Source: an uncultured Erysipelotrichaceae bacterium
GTDB lineage: Bacteria; Bacillota_I; Bacilli_A; RF39; UBA660
DNA: 32,099 bases
Direction: 5' to 3'
NCBI GenBank assembly: GCA_902793315.1
Contig: CADBCT010000005.1
Coordinates: forward strand, 1-32,099
The position numbers and the translations under genes are program-made. Positions 15,468-23,734 of the stretch are shown in pieces. The notes under the pieces were generated by a model that made no database searches, was not told where the DNA came from, and worked only from the letters and a program-made list of their open reading frames with translations. Positions within the stretch are counted from its first letter, which is position 1; each line of letters starts with the position of its first letter.

Positions 15468-15980
15468 ATGAGACATACAAAAATTAGTGCCGATAAGGTA
15501 CGTATAGGACAAATGAGATATTTTGATATAGAAAGAAATGGGACAGAAATTCCAGAAGATAAGGCTTATGCTTTTTTAGTGAAGGTTAATGGTGTATATA
15601 TTAATCCGTTTAATCCATTTGAAGAAATACCAGTGTATGATAGGACAAAATATACAAATACTACTCTAGATGGTGAATCGTATGGTACGAAAATAGAATT
15701 GGCATGTGGAGAAGTTAAAGAAGGGCCTTGTTATGTTTTAGAAAAACTAGATGGTAGATATATCTTTGATAAAGAAGAAATTACTATAAGTGATATGGAA
15801 GATTATATGTTTGCATCTCAAGATTTCTTCTTTGATAGAATGGAAGTTGCTAAAAACAATCGTTGGAAACCTAAAGAAATGCTATATAGATATACACAAA
15901 TGGGTGATGACTATATCAAGATGATGAATTTAGATATGTATCTAAGTAGAGAAGAAAAAGCTATAGAAAAAGTTAAATAG
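15468..15980 (+). CDS. Unknown 170-aa protein inside the SUF operon
   Basis: I do not recognise the family. It is soluble and charged, starting MRHTKISADKVRIGQMRYFD, with beta-type segments in the first 115 residues and a helical Lys/Glu-rich C-terminus. It has only two cysteines (LACGEVKEGPCY, around residues 82-90), spaced eight residues apart. The gene lies between sufU and sufB, where Firmicutes operons normally have nothing. It has its own strong ribosome-binding site (AGGGGGA) but no promoter or terminator, so it is cotranscribed. Base composition is like its neighbours. The position invites a role in Fe-S assembly, but no motif proves it. Confidence 0.82.
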   Translation: MRHTKISADKVRIGQMRYFDIERNGTEIPEDKAYAFLVKVNGVYINPFNPFEEIPVYDRTKYTNTTLDGESYGTKIELACGEVKEGPCYVLEKLDGRYIFDKEEITISDMEDYMFASQDFFFDRMEVAKNNRWKPKEMLYRYTQMGDDYIKMMNLDMYLSREEKAIEKVK

Positions 15981-15995
15981 ACTAGAGGTGGTTAA

Positions 15996-17309
15996 ATGGA
16001 AGTAATTGGATTAAGTAAAGATAAAATTAAGACAATTTCTTCTATAAAAGGTGAAGAAGATTGGATAAAGAAATATCGACTTGATAGTTATAAGAAATTT
16101 GTAGATCTTGAAATGCCTAAATTTGGACCTGAAATAGATTTGGATTTTGAAAAGATAATTTATTATAAGAATAACTTTCAAGATGATCTAATTAAGAATG
16201 ATTGGAATAATGTTTTAAAACCAATTGTTGATGATTTAGATTCAGTAGGTGTTAGAGAAGCAGAAACACATATGGGTGGTATGGGTGTTCAATACGAAAG
16301 CGAAGTAATATATCATTCGATGTTAAAAGAGATTGAAGATAAGAAAGTAATTTTTACTTCAATTGAAGATGCGATGAGAAAATATCCTGATCTTGTTAAG
16401 AAGTATTTTGGTAAGATAGTAAACAATGCTGATAACAAGTTTGCTGCTTTAAATGGAGCGGTTTTCTCAGGAGGAAGCTTTATCTATATACCACCTAATA
16501 CTAAATTAGATAGACCTCTGCAAAGTTATTTTAGAATTAATAGTCGTAATATGGGACAATTTGAAAGAACTTTAATAATTGTTGATGATAATAGTGATTT
16601 ACATTATATAGAAGGATGTACTGCTCCTACTTATAGTGAATCATCATTACATGCAGCTGTCGTAGAAATATATGTTGGTAAGAATAGTAAATGTCGTTAT
16701 TCAACAGTACAAAACTGGGCTAATAATGTTTATAATTTAGTTACTAAAAGAGCCTTAGTAGATGAAAATGGTACTATGGAATGGATTGATGGTAATATTG
16801 GATCTAAAGTTACTATGAAGTATCCAGCATGTATTTTAAAAGGTAATAATTCTACTGGTACTTGTATTACTATTAGTGTGGCTGGTACTGGTCAAATCCA
16901 AGATACTGGTGCTAGAATGATTCATCTAGGTAAGAATACTAAGAGTAATATTATTTCTAAGAGTATTGCTAGAAATGGTGGTAATGCTACATATAGAGGT
17001 AAAGTGTTGATTAATACCAACTCTACTAATAGTGAAGCTAGTGTTAAATGTGATACGTTAATTTTAGATGAATTGTCAAAGAGTGATACTATTCCAACTA
17101 ACTCATGTTTTAATAAAAGTAGTAATATTGAACATGAAGCTACTGTTTCAAAAATTAGTGAAGACAATTTGTTCTATTTAATGAGTAGAGGAATATCACA
17201 TGAAAGAGCTATGGATTTAATTATTTTAGGATTCATCGAGAAATTTAGAGAAGAATTACCTATGGAATATGCAGTAGAATTAAATCAATTAATAAAGAGA
17301 AATTTATAA
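15996..17309 (+). CDS. sufB: SufB, Fe-S scaffold protein
   Basis: The scaffold subunit on which the Fe-S cluster is built. At 437 aa it is slightly shorter than usual. It has ETHMGGMGVQYESEVIYH near residue 88, the beta-helix core with IEGCTAP (Cys208), VQNWANNVYN, KCDTLILD (Cys352, the likely cluster-related cysteine), and the C-terminal EHEATVSKISEDNLFYLMSRG. It ends the operon, followed by a terminator. With the reduced SufD next to it, SufB may carry more of the scaffold function here. Confidence 0.97.
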   Translation: MEVIGLSKDKIKTISSIKGEEDWIKKYRLDSYKKFVDLEMPKFGPEIDLDFEKIIYYKNNFQDDLIKNDWNNVLKPIVDDLDSVGVREAETHMGGMGVQYESEVIYHSMLKEIEDKKVIFTSIEDAMRKYPDLVKKYFGKIVNNADNKFAALNGAVFSGGSFIYIPPNTKLDRPLQSYFRINSRNMGQFERTLIIVDDNSDLHYIEGCTAPTYSESSLHAAVVEIYVGKNSKCRYSTVQNWANNVYNLVTKRALVDENGTMEWIDGNIGSKVTMKYPACILKGNNSTGTCITISVAGTGQIQDTGARMIHLGKNTKSNIISKSIARNGGNATYRGKVLINTNSTNSEASVKCDTLILDELSKSDTIPTNSCFNKSSNIEHEATVSKISEDNLFYLMSRGISHERAMDLIILGFIEKFREELPMEYAVELNQLIKRNL

Positions 17310-17338
17310 AGCGATTGAATTGACAATCGTTTTTTTTA
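17309..17338 (+). terminator. Terminator of the SUF operon
   Basis: CGATTG (17312-17317), a six-base loop, CAATCG (17324-17329), then eight or more Ts. Confidence 0.85.
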
Positions 17339-17348
17339 TGATTAAAAT
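17320..17348 (+). promoter_or_regulatory. Promoter inside the SUF terminator
   Basis: Consensus TTGACA (17320-17325) lies in the loop and right arm of the SUF terminator, with TAAAAT (17343-17348) after exactly 17 bp. It drives the 206-aa gene. Confidence 0.75.
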
Positions 17349-17365
17349 TAAATTAGGAGGTTAAT

Positions 17366-17986
17366 ATGAAATATGATATTGCCATGCATTTATTTGCAAA
17401 TGGAATGATTGAAAAAGAACAATATGAACTAGTCAGTAAAATTCTTTCAGGAGTTAGAATAGCTCAAGATGATTTAGAAGAGGAACTTGAATATAAAAAG
17501 GGTGATACATATAGTTTTTCAGGAAAAATACCAAACATAGATGATACTTTTGATTTAGAAATATCTAAGAATACAGATGACTTCTTTTTTAACTATAGAG
17601 TATCTGGTTTCTATTTTGAGGTTACTCAAAACAAAAAAAATCAAGTAGGACTATATGTTATAAGAGAGAGTTCTACTGATCAAAGTTCTAGAAAAGGTAA
17701 AGATTATTATTTAATTGATAAGAAAGAAAAAGATGATTTTATCACAATTAGATACTATGATAAAGATGCATATAATTTTGTTAGAGAGTTAGACTATAAT
17801 CTTGAGTTTTTAGAGTTAGATGATTATGAAAAGGCAGGAATAATACCTGATGAAGAAGTTATTGTTCAAAATACCGATGTAATAGACTTTGCTCATAATT
17901 TGATTACTCCTTTTACAACAGGTATAGGTAGTTTTGATGATACTATGGAAAGTATTATTCATCCGGCAAAACAAAAAACTTTATAA
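17366..17986 (+). CDS. Unknown 206-aa protein
   Basis: I do not recognise the family. Residues 1-45 are helical (MKYDIAMHLFANGMIEKEQYELVSKIL), followed by a beta-rich part (FNYRVSGFYFEVTQ; GLYVIRESSTDQ; FITIRYYDKDAYNFVREL) and an acidic tail. There is no signal peptide or membrane segment. It has a strong AGGAGG ribosome-binding site, a near-consensus promoter and its own terminator, so it is expressed separately and probably well. Confidence 0.8.
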   Translation: MKYDIAMHLFANGMIEKEQYELVSKILSGVRIAQDDLEEELEYKKGDTYSFSGKIPNIDDTFDLEISKNTDDFFFNYRVSGFYFEVTQNKKNQVGLYVIRESSTDQSSRKGKDYYLIDKKEKDDFITIRYYDKDAYNFVRELDYNLEFLELDDYEKAGIIPDEEVIVQNTDVIDFAHNLITPFTTGIGSFDDTMESIIHPAKQKTL

Positions 17987-18021
17987 TACTAAAGTTGCTT
18001 ATTGAATTAGTTAAGTGATAA

Positions 18022-18056
18022 AAAAAAGAAAATTCCTTTAGGGAATTTCTTTTTTT
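18022..18056 (+). terminator. Terminator of the 206-aa gene
   Basis: A/T-rich hairpin: AAATTCC pairs with GGAATTT around CTTTAG, flanked by an A-run and a T-run. Confidence 0.75.
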
Positions 18057-18093
18057 GAGATTTTTTTTAACAAAAAAAAGTAAAAAGCATGAT

Positions 18094-18122
18094 TTGTTTT
18101 CTTAAGAATGTATGTGTATTAT
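18094..18122 (+). promoter_or_regulatory. Promoter of the short SSB gene
   Basis: TTGTTT (18094-18099), 17 bp, TATTAT (18117-18122). Confidence 0.5.
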
Positions 18123-18145
18123 ACACTTTCGAGAGGAGGTGATTC

Positions 18146-18490
18146 ATGCTAAATCAAATAGTACTTGTTGGTCGATTAACTCGTAATATTACCGTCAATG
18201 AATCTGATAGTGGCATTAAAGTAGCTACTATACCCCTAGCCATCCCAAGAAGCTTTAAAAATAGTGACGGAACTTATGACACAGACTTTGTTGATTGTGT
18301 TGCATTTGATCAAATTGCGAATAATACCAGTGAGTATTGTGAGAAAGGAGATATTGTAGGAGTAAAAGGAAGGATTCAAACTAGAATCGTTGATAAAGAG
18401 GGGCAAAAAGAAAATGTGATGGAAATCATTGCTGAAAAAGTAACATTTTTATCTAGCCATACTAAAGAAGAAAAAGAAGAAGCAGATTAG
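18146..18490 (+). CDS. Short single-stranded DNA-binding protein (SsbB-like)
   Basis: A 114-aa OB-fold SSB: MLNQIVLVGRLTRN at the start, FVDCVAFDQIANNTSEYCEKGDIVGVKGRIQTR in the core. It ends right after the OB fold in EEKEEAD and lacks the long linker and the DDDIPF-type tip with which replicative SSBs recruit partners. Length and form resemble Bacillus SsbB, which protects incoming DNA in competence. It stands alone, not between rpsF and rpsR, so it is likely a second SSB. The ribosome-binding site AGGAGGTGAT is perfect. Confidence 0.92.
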   Translation: MLNQIVLVGRLTRNITVNESDSGIKVATIPLAIPRSFKNSDGTYDTDFVDCVAFDQIANNTSEYCEKGDIVGVKGRIQTRIVDKEGQKENVMEIIAEKVTFLSSHTKEEKEEAD

Positions 18491-18510
18491 TAATCTGCTT
18501 CTTGTTTTTT
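18477..18510 (+). terminator. Terminator overlapping the ssb stop
   Basis: AAGAAGCAGATTA (18477-18489) pairs with TAATCTGCTTCTT (18491-18503), then a T-run. The left arm encodes the acidic end of the protein. Confidence 0.85.
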
Positions 18511-18511
18511 A

Positions 18512-18540
18512 TTGCAAATTTTGTAAATTTGTATTATTAT
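18512..18540 (+). promoter_or_regulatory. Promoter of the histidine kinase pair
   Basis: TTGCAA (18512-18517), 17 bp, TATTAT (18535-18540). Confidence 0.55.
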
Positions 18541-18567
18541 TTTTAATAGATAGTAAGGTGGTTGCAT

Positions 18568-20088
18568 ATGAAGTATTTAGCTAGTGTTGGTTGCTCTATG
18601 GGCGCCTTTGTAACTTTGATTGAAATCTTAATTGCTTATATTAGTAAGAAAAAAGTTAATAATTTACAAAACACTTTGTTTGTAGCAATAACTGTTTTTT
18701 GTCTTTTATCATGTTTAGCTGAATTCTCTTATGCCTATTGTATTTCAGTAAGGGAAACATTACCACTTAGCACAGTCTTGTTTTTTTGTCGATCATATAT
18801 ATTCTTTTCATTGTTCTGTATGTATTTTACTATCTGTTATATTGTTGCCTATAGAACAGCAGATTTAGAGGAAAAGAAAAGAAAAAAAATTAGAATAGTT
18901 CTATTCTCAATATTCTTTGTTATATATTCAGTTTGTTTCTTTATAGCAAGTAATTCAAGAATAGAATTATATGATGATTTTCTATATCAATTTAGTGGTC
19001 CTACTATAAATATAATATCAGCCATTTGTTACGGAATATTCATAGTATTTATTTTTGTGCTTTTTATAAAGAACAAAGAACTTTCAAAAAATCAGCTTTT
19101 ACCATTATTATATGCTGTAATAGTGGTTGTTTGTGTTTTTGGCACGCAAATTTTTGGTTATGACTTTAACTATCTTACATATCTTCTTACATTCTTGTTA
19201 GCAGCAATTTTCTTTACTACAGAAAATCAAGATTTTAAACTTCTTGGTGAATTAGAAGAATCAAAGAAAATTGCCGATAATGAAAATGTTGCTCAATCAA
19301 AGTTTTTGGAAAAAATTTCTCATGAAGTAAGGTCTCCATTAAATAATATCTTAGGACTTAGTGATATTTTATTAACTGAGCCAGAATTTAATTTTGAAAA
19401 TATTAAAGCTGATGCTTTAAACATTCAAAAATCTTCTGCTTATTTATTAAATCTTACAAATCATATTGCTGATATTTCACAGATTGAATCAGGTAAAGAA
19501 AAAGTCGAAGAAGCTGAATACGCTTTAGCTGATATTATTGATAGTATTTATGACAATGTTAATAAAAAACTATTGAAAGATGATGTTAGTTTTTCAATAA
19601 ATGTTGATGAAAATTTACCTAAGAGCTATTATGGTGATGCTGAAAAAATTAAGAAAATCATCTTAAATGTGCTTTTCAATGCTTTTAATTATAGTAGTAA
19701 TGGTAAGGTTTCATTAGATATAAATGAAATAGAAAGAACTGATAAAGAAATAAAATTAGAGTTTCTTGTTTTTAATACTGGGCATTTAATGAAAGAAGAA
19801 GATTTTGATCGTGGAATTCAAGACTTTTTTGAAAATAATAGTAATAGTCTTAATATTAGTGATAATATTATTGCTTTGATGGTAGCTAAAAGTTTAGTTT
19901 TAATGCTTGATGGTGAAATGAAATTTGCTAATGAAAAAGGAAAAGGAACTAGATATTTTATTACTTTGAAGCAACTTATTATTGATCCGACTAGTATTGG
20001 TAAGGTAACTAATAGTTTAGATATAATTGATATGTATAAGAAAGAACAATCTAATATAAAAGATAGTTCTTTGGAGGTGAATTTATGA
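18568..20088 (+). CDS. 7TM sensor histidine kinase with degenerate ATP site
   Basis: A 506-aa membrane kinase. Seven hydrophobic segments fill residues 5-218. The dimerisation domain follows with phospho-acceptor His252 (KISHEVRSPLNN), and then a HATPase domain with an intact N box (ILNVLFNAFNYSSNG). The glycine boxes are poor: G1 reads FNTGHL instead of DxGxG, and the GxGLGL lid motif is absent (SDNIIALMVAK). It may bind ATP weakly or act as a pseudokinase. I start it at ATG 18568, six bases after AAGGTGG. Its TGA overlaps the ATG of the next kinase, so the two are coupled and may form heterodimers. No ligand can be named. Confidence 0.88.
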   Translation: MKYLASVGCSMGAFVTLIEILIAYISKKKVNNLQNTLFVAITVFCLLSCLAEFSYAYCISVRETLPLSTVLFFCRSYIFFSLFCMYFTICYIVAYRTADLEEKKRKKIRIVLFSIFFVIYSVCFFIASNSRIELYDDFLYQFSGPTINIISAICYGIFIVFIFVLFIKNKELSKNQLLPLLYAVIVVVCVFGTQIFGYDFNYLTYLLTFLLAAIFFTTENQDFKLLGELEESKKIADNENVAQSKFLEKISHEVRSPLNNILGLSDILLTEPEFNFENIKADALNIQKSSAYLLNLTNHIADISQIESGKEKVEEAEYALADIIDSIYDNVNKKLLKDDVSFSINVDENLPKSYYGDAEKIKKIILNVLFNAFNYSSNGKVSLDINEIERTDKEIKLEFLVFNTGHLMKEEDFDRGIQDFFENNSNSLNISDNIIALMVAKSLVLMLDGEMKFANEKGKGTRYFITLKQLIIDPTSIGKVTNSLDIIDMYKKEQSNIKDSSLEVNL

Positions 20089-21989
20089 TTTCAATGTATA
20101 AATTTACTTTCTTAATGATTATGGGTTTTGGCAGTGTATTATTTAGTATCATGATATTTTTAGCATATCTTACTAAGTCGATTAAGTATGAATTAAAGAA
20201 TAAGCTATATATATTATTCTTAATTCTTACATTCTTGTTTGAAGTTGCTGAAATTATTCTAGTTCTATGCTATGGACTTAGTAATGAAATAATTAATTTA
20301 CACCTTGGTATTAAATTGTATTGGCTATTTGTTTATTTGTGGGATATTTGGTTACTATTATATTGCTTATACTATTATACGGGAATGGATAAAGCTAATT
20401 ATAAAAAACTTACTGACTTATTTAAACATAGTTTCTTTAAAGCATATCTAATAATTGTAATTTTGGGCTTGATAGCTTTTTTTCTAATACCTATAGGTGA
20501 TGTTACTTTTGAGAATTTTGCTATTGCTAAAGGAAATATTCCAACTTATGTTATGGGACTCCATATATTGTTAATTTTCATTATTGCTGTATATATATTA
20601 TGTTCAAGAAAAGAAGTAGCAAAAGATGCTTTGGGAATAATTGCTTTGAATTTGTTTATGAGTCTTGCATTTACCATTGCTCAATTCTTTTTACTTGACA
20701 TTGCTGTGTTTACGATTGCTAATTGTATTTTGCTTGCTAGTTTATATTTGTTCTTTGAAAATCCTGACTTATATACTATTGAAGAAATTGAAATGGCAAA
20801 AGATGTAGCAACTAAGTCTAAATTATCAAAAACAGAGTTTCTTGCAAATATCTCACATGATATAAAATCACCAATGAATACAATTTTGGATCTTACAGCA
20901 GCAATTTTAAATACTGAGGAAGTTGATGAAGATAAAATTAAAGAGGACCTTCGTTTAATTAATCTATCTAGTAGAAATTTAATGGACACAATAAATAATA
21001 TAATTGATATTTCTAAAGTTGAAGGAAATACCGAATCATTAATTGAAAGAGAATATTCGTTGAAAAAAATCTTAATGAATTTATCAAGTATTATTACTTC
21101 TAAAGTGGAACAAAAACCAGTTAAGTTTATTATGAAAGTAGATGAGTCAATTCCAGATACATTACAAGGAGATTCTACTAAGATATATCAATTATTATTA
21201 AATATTCTTTCTAATTCAGTAAAAAACACTGATGTTGGTAAGATTAGTCTTTCTTTAGATAAAGAATTGAAAGGAACTCAAATAATACTTAAATTTAGAA
21301 TAACTGATTCAGGAACTGGAATCAAAGAAGAAATTGCGGAAAAACTAGCTGCTAAATTATCTCAAGAACATAGCCCTGAGCAAGAGGATAATGAAGGTAA
21401 AGGGGTAGGACTAACTATTGTTAAAAAGTATGTTGACTTGATGAACGGAAGAGTTTGGTTTGAAAGTGAATATGGAGCAGGAACTAGTTTTTATGTAGAA
21501 ATTCCTCAAACAATCGTCTCAATGACACCACTAGGAGATGTTAATATTTCTACTGATGAAATGACTAATAAAGAATTAAAAGATTGTTCTAAATATAGAA
21601 TCTTAATTGTTGACGATGATTATTTAAGTTTACAAATAGCCAGTAGATTATTAAGCAGATATAAATTAAAAATAGATACAAGTAATGGTGGAAAAGATTG
21701 TATTTATAAAATAAAGAGTGGAGAAAAATATGATTTGATTTTTCTTGATCCAATTATGCCTGAATTAGATGGGGTAGAAACTTTACATGTAATTAAAAAA
21801 CTACAAAGTTTTTATAATATTCCTCCGGTTATTGCATTAACTGCTAATGTTAACTCTACTGCAAGACAATATTATTTAAAAGAAGGGTTTGATGAGTATT
21901 TATCAAAACCAATTAATTTATTAGAATTAGATATTATAATAAATAAATATTTATCAGAGAAAGAAAATAGTTCTGAAGCAGATGAATAA
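20085..21989 (+). CDS. 7TM hybrid histidine kinase with receiver domain
   Basis: A 634-aa kinase of the same plan as its upstream neighbour but with complete motifs. Seven membrane segments (7-225), His258 in NISHDIKSPMNT, N box LLLNILSNSVKN, G1 DSGTGI, G2 EGKGVGLTIV. A receiver domain fills 503-622: acidic pocket VDDD, phospho-acceptor Asp555 (FLDPIMPELDG) and Lys608 (LSKPIN). There is no DNA-binding domain and no separate response regulator beside the pair, so the output must lie elsewhere (a phosphotransfer protein or a distant regulator). GGAGGTG precedes the ATG, which overlaps the stop of the first kinase. Confidence 0.93.
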   Translation: MISMYKFTFLMIMGFGSVLFSIMIFLAYLTKSIKYELKNKLYILFLILTFLFEVAEIILVLCYGLSNEIINLHLGIKLYWLFVYLWDIWLLLYCLYYYTGMDKANYKKLTDLFKHSFFKAYLIIVILGLIAFFLIPIGDVTFENFAIAKGNIPTYVMGLHILLIFIIAVYILCSRKEVAKDALGIIALNLFMSLAFTIAQFFLLDIAVFTIANCILLASLYLFFENPDLYTIEEIEMAKDVATKSKLSKTEFLANISHDIKSPMNTILDLTAAILNTEEVDEDKIKEDLRLINLSSRNLMDTINNIIDISKVEGNTESLIEREYSLKKILMNLSSIITSKVEQKPVKFIMKVDESIPDTLQGDSTKIYQLLLNILSNSVKNTDVGKISLSLDKELKGTQIILKFRITDSGTGIKEEIAEKLAAKLSQEHSPEQEDNEGKGVGLTIVKKYVDLMNGRVWFESEYGAGTSFYVEIPQTIVSMTPLGDVNISTDEMTNKELKDCSKYRILIVDDDYLSLQIASRLLSRYKLKIDTSNGGKDCIYKIKSGEKYDLIFLDPIMPELDGVETLHVIKKLQSFYNIPPVIALTANVNSTARQYYLKEGFDEYLSKPINLLELDIIINKYLSEKENSSEADE

Positions 21990-22002
21990 TCTGCTTTTCT
22001 TT
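21976..22002 (+). terminator. Terminator overlapping the kinase stop
   Basis: AAGCAGAT (21976-21983), loop GAATA, ATCTGCTT (21989-21996), then a T-rich tract. The stop TAA is at the loop-stem junction. Confidence 0.75.
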
Positions 22003-22013
22003 TTGAATTGTTA

Positions 22014-22022
22014 TGGTATAAT
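22014..22022 (+). promoter_or_regulatory. Extended -10 promoter of the GNAT-pdp operon
   Basis: TATGGTATAAT: TG at 22014-22015, TATAAT at 22017-22022, the same sequence as before ftsY. No clear -35. Confidence 0.6.
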
Positions 22023-22043
22023 TTAAATAAGATAGGTGATTAT

Positions 22044-22451
22044 ATGAGTATAGTAGTTAGAGATTATTTGAAGACAGATTTGGATGATGTAAATTATATT
22101 TTAGATGAAGTGTTTTCTGTTCAAAAAAATAATTTTAATTCAGAAGATTTTCATGAAATAGTCGCAACTATTGATAATAAAGTAATTGGATATTTACTTA
22201 TGACTAAAGTATTTAATCCAATATTGAGTAAATATTATTATTGGCTAGACTATGTATCAGTTTTAGAAAGTTATCGAGGAATGGGTGTTGGTGATAAATT
22301 ACTTGAATATGCTGAAGTAATTGCTAGAAAAGAAAATGCTGATTATCTACAATTAAGTTGTGGATATCAAAGAAAAGCTGCTCATGTTTTATATGAAAAA
22401 AATGGTTTTGTTAGACGTGAGTCTGACTTGTTTAGGAAGGAACTAGTATGA
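22044..22451 (+). CDS. GNAT-family N-acetyltransferase
   Basis: A 135-aa acetyl-CoA-dependent acetyltransferase. The acetyl-CoA loop is YRGMGVGDKLLEYAE (R/Q-x-x-G-x-G/A), and HVLYEKNGF is the conserved C-terminal motif. The substrate is unknown. I start it at ATG 22044, after AGGTGAT; an upstream ATG at 22008 falls inside the promoter. Its stop overlaps the start of the phosphorylase gene (ATGA), so the two are coupled. Confidence 0.92.
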   Translation: MSIVVRDYLKTDLDDVNYILDEVFSVQKNNFNSEDFHEIVATIDNKVIGYLLMTKVFNPILSKYYYWLDYVSVLESYRGMGVGDKLLEYAEVIARKENADYLQLSCGYQRKAAHVLYEKNGFVRRESDLFRKELV

Positions 22452-23674
22452 TATTAGAAATTATTAATAAAAAGAGGTTAGGAAAAGAATTAAGTTATAA
22501 GGAACTAGATTATTTCTTTAATGGGTATTTGAATGGTGAAATAGCTGATTATCAAATGGCTAGTTTGCTTATGGCTATTTGTATTAATGGAATGACTGAT
22601 GAGGAGATTTTTTCTCTTACTAAGATATTTATTGATAGTGGAGATATTCTTGATTTCTCTGATATTGAGGGAATTAAAGTTGATAAGCATTCTACTGGTG
22701 GTATAGGTGATAAAACTACTTTAGTAATTGCACCTATAGTGGCTTCTCTAGGAATACCAGTTATTAAAATGAGTGGAAGAGGTTTAGGATATACTGGTGG
22801 AACTATTGATAAATTAGAAAGTATTCCTGGATTTAGAATTGATTTAAAAGAAAAAGAAATATTTGAACAAGTAAAGGATATTGGGGTAGTAGTTACTGGT
22901 CAAACTAAAGATTTAGCTCCAATGGATAAAGTAATATATGCATTGAGAGATGTTACTGGGACAGTTTCTTCAATACCTTTAATTGCATCAAGTATTATGA
23001 GTAAAAAAATAGCAAGTGATGCTGATAAAATACTAATTGATATTAAAGTTGGCAATGGAGCTCTTTTAAAAACAAAAGAAGAAGCTAAAAAACTAAGTGA
23101 ACTAATGATTAAAATAGGTGAAGTTTATGGAAGAGAAGTTAGAACTATTATTAGTGACATGAATACACCTTTAGGAAAATGTATTGGAAATGCGTTGGAA
23201 GTATTAGAAGCTGTTGATGTTTTAAAAGGAAAAGAAGATTCAACTAATTTGTTTAATTTGTGTGTTGAATTAGCTACTGAAATGGTAAGTATGGGAAAAG
23301 ATGTTTCTAAAGAAGATGCAAGAAAATTAGTACTAGAAAGTATTGATACTGGGAAAGCTTTAAAGAAATTTGAAGAAATGGTTAAATATCAAAATGGTGA
23401 TTTAACTGCTATCAAGGTTAGTGATAAAACAATTAAGATAAAAGCTAATAAGACCGGAGAAATAAAAAAGATAAATGCTTTAGAATTAGGTAAATTATCG
23501 TTAGCTTTAGGAGCAGGTAAGATTAAAAAATCTGATAAAATAGACTATTCCGTTGGTATAAAACTAAATAAATTAGTTGGTAGTTATGTAAAAGCAGGTG
23601 ATCTTTTGATGACATTATATGTAAATAAAGATGCAATAGATGTTAATATTGACGATATTTTCACTATTGAGTAA
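22448..23674 (+). CDS. pdp: Pyrimidine-nucleoside phosphorylase
   Basis: A 408-aa enzyme that splits uridine, deoxyuridine or thymidine with phosphate for nucleoside salvage. Phosphate and nucleoside site KHSTGGIGDKTTL starts at residue 80, and the family signature SGRGLGYTGGTIDKLE is at 109-124. The Lys/Arg/Ser residues of the active site (LRDVTGTVSSIPLIASSIMSKKIA) and the C-terminal PYNP domain (about 335-408) are present. It is somewhat shorter than the Bacillus enzyme (433 aa) because of small deletions. The usual salvage neighbours (deoC, cdd, nupC) are absent; it is paired instead with a GNAT gene. No terminator is seen after it. Confidence 0.95.
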   Translation: MILEIINKKRLGKELSYKELDYFFNGYLNGEIADYQMASLLMAICINGMTDEEIFSLTKIFIDSGDILDFSDIEGIKVDKHSTGGIGDKTTLVIAPIVASLGIPVIKMSGRGLGYTGGTIDKLESIPGFRIDLKEKEIFEQVKDIGVVVTGQTKDLAPMDKVIYALRDVTGTVSSIPLIASSIMSKKIASDADKILIDIKVGNGALLKTKEEAKKLSELMIKIGEVYGREVRTIISDMNTPLGKCIGNALEVLEAVDVLKGKEDSTNLFNLCVELATEMVSMGKDVSKEDARKLVLESIDTGKALKKFEEMVKYQNGDLTAIKVSDKTIKIKANKTGEIKKINALELGKLSLALGAGKIKKSDKIDYSVGIKLNKLVGSYVKAGDLLMTLYVNKDAIDVNIDDIFTIE

Positions 23675-23682
23675 AAAAATGT

Positions 23683-23709
23683 TTGATTTTAGATTAAATA
23701 TGATATAAT
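23683..23709 (+). promoter_or_regulatory. Promoter of the surface protein-sortase operon
   Basis: TATGATATAAT: TG at 23701-23702 and TATAAT at 23704-23709. TTGATT (23683-23688) lies 15 bp upstream and is a weak -35. Confidence 0.6.
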
Positions 23710-23734
23710 ATAAATGTAAGGTTAGGTGATTTGA

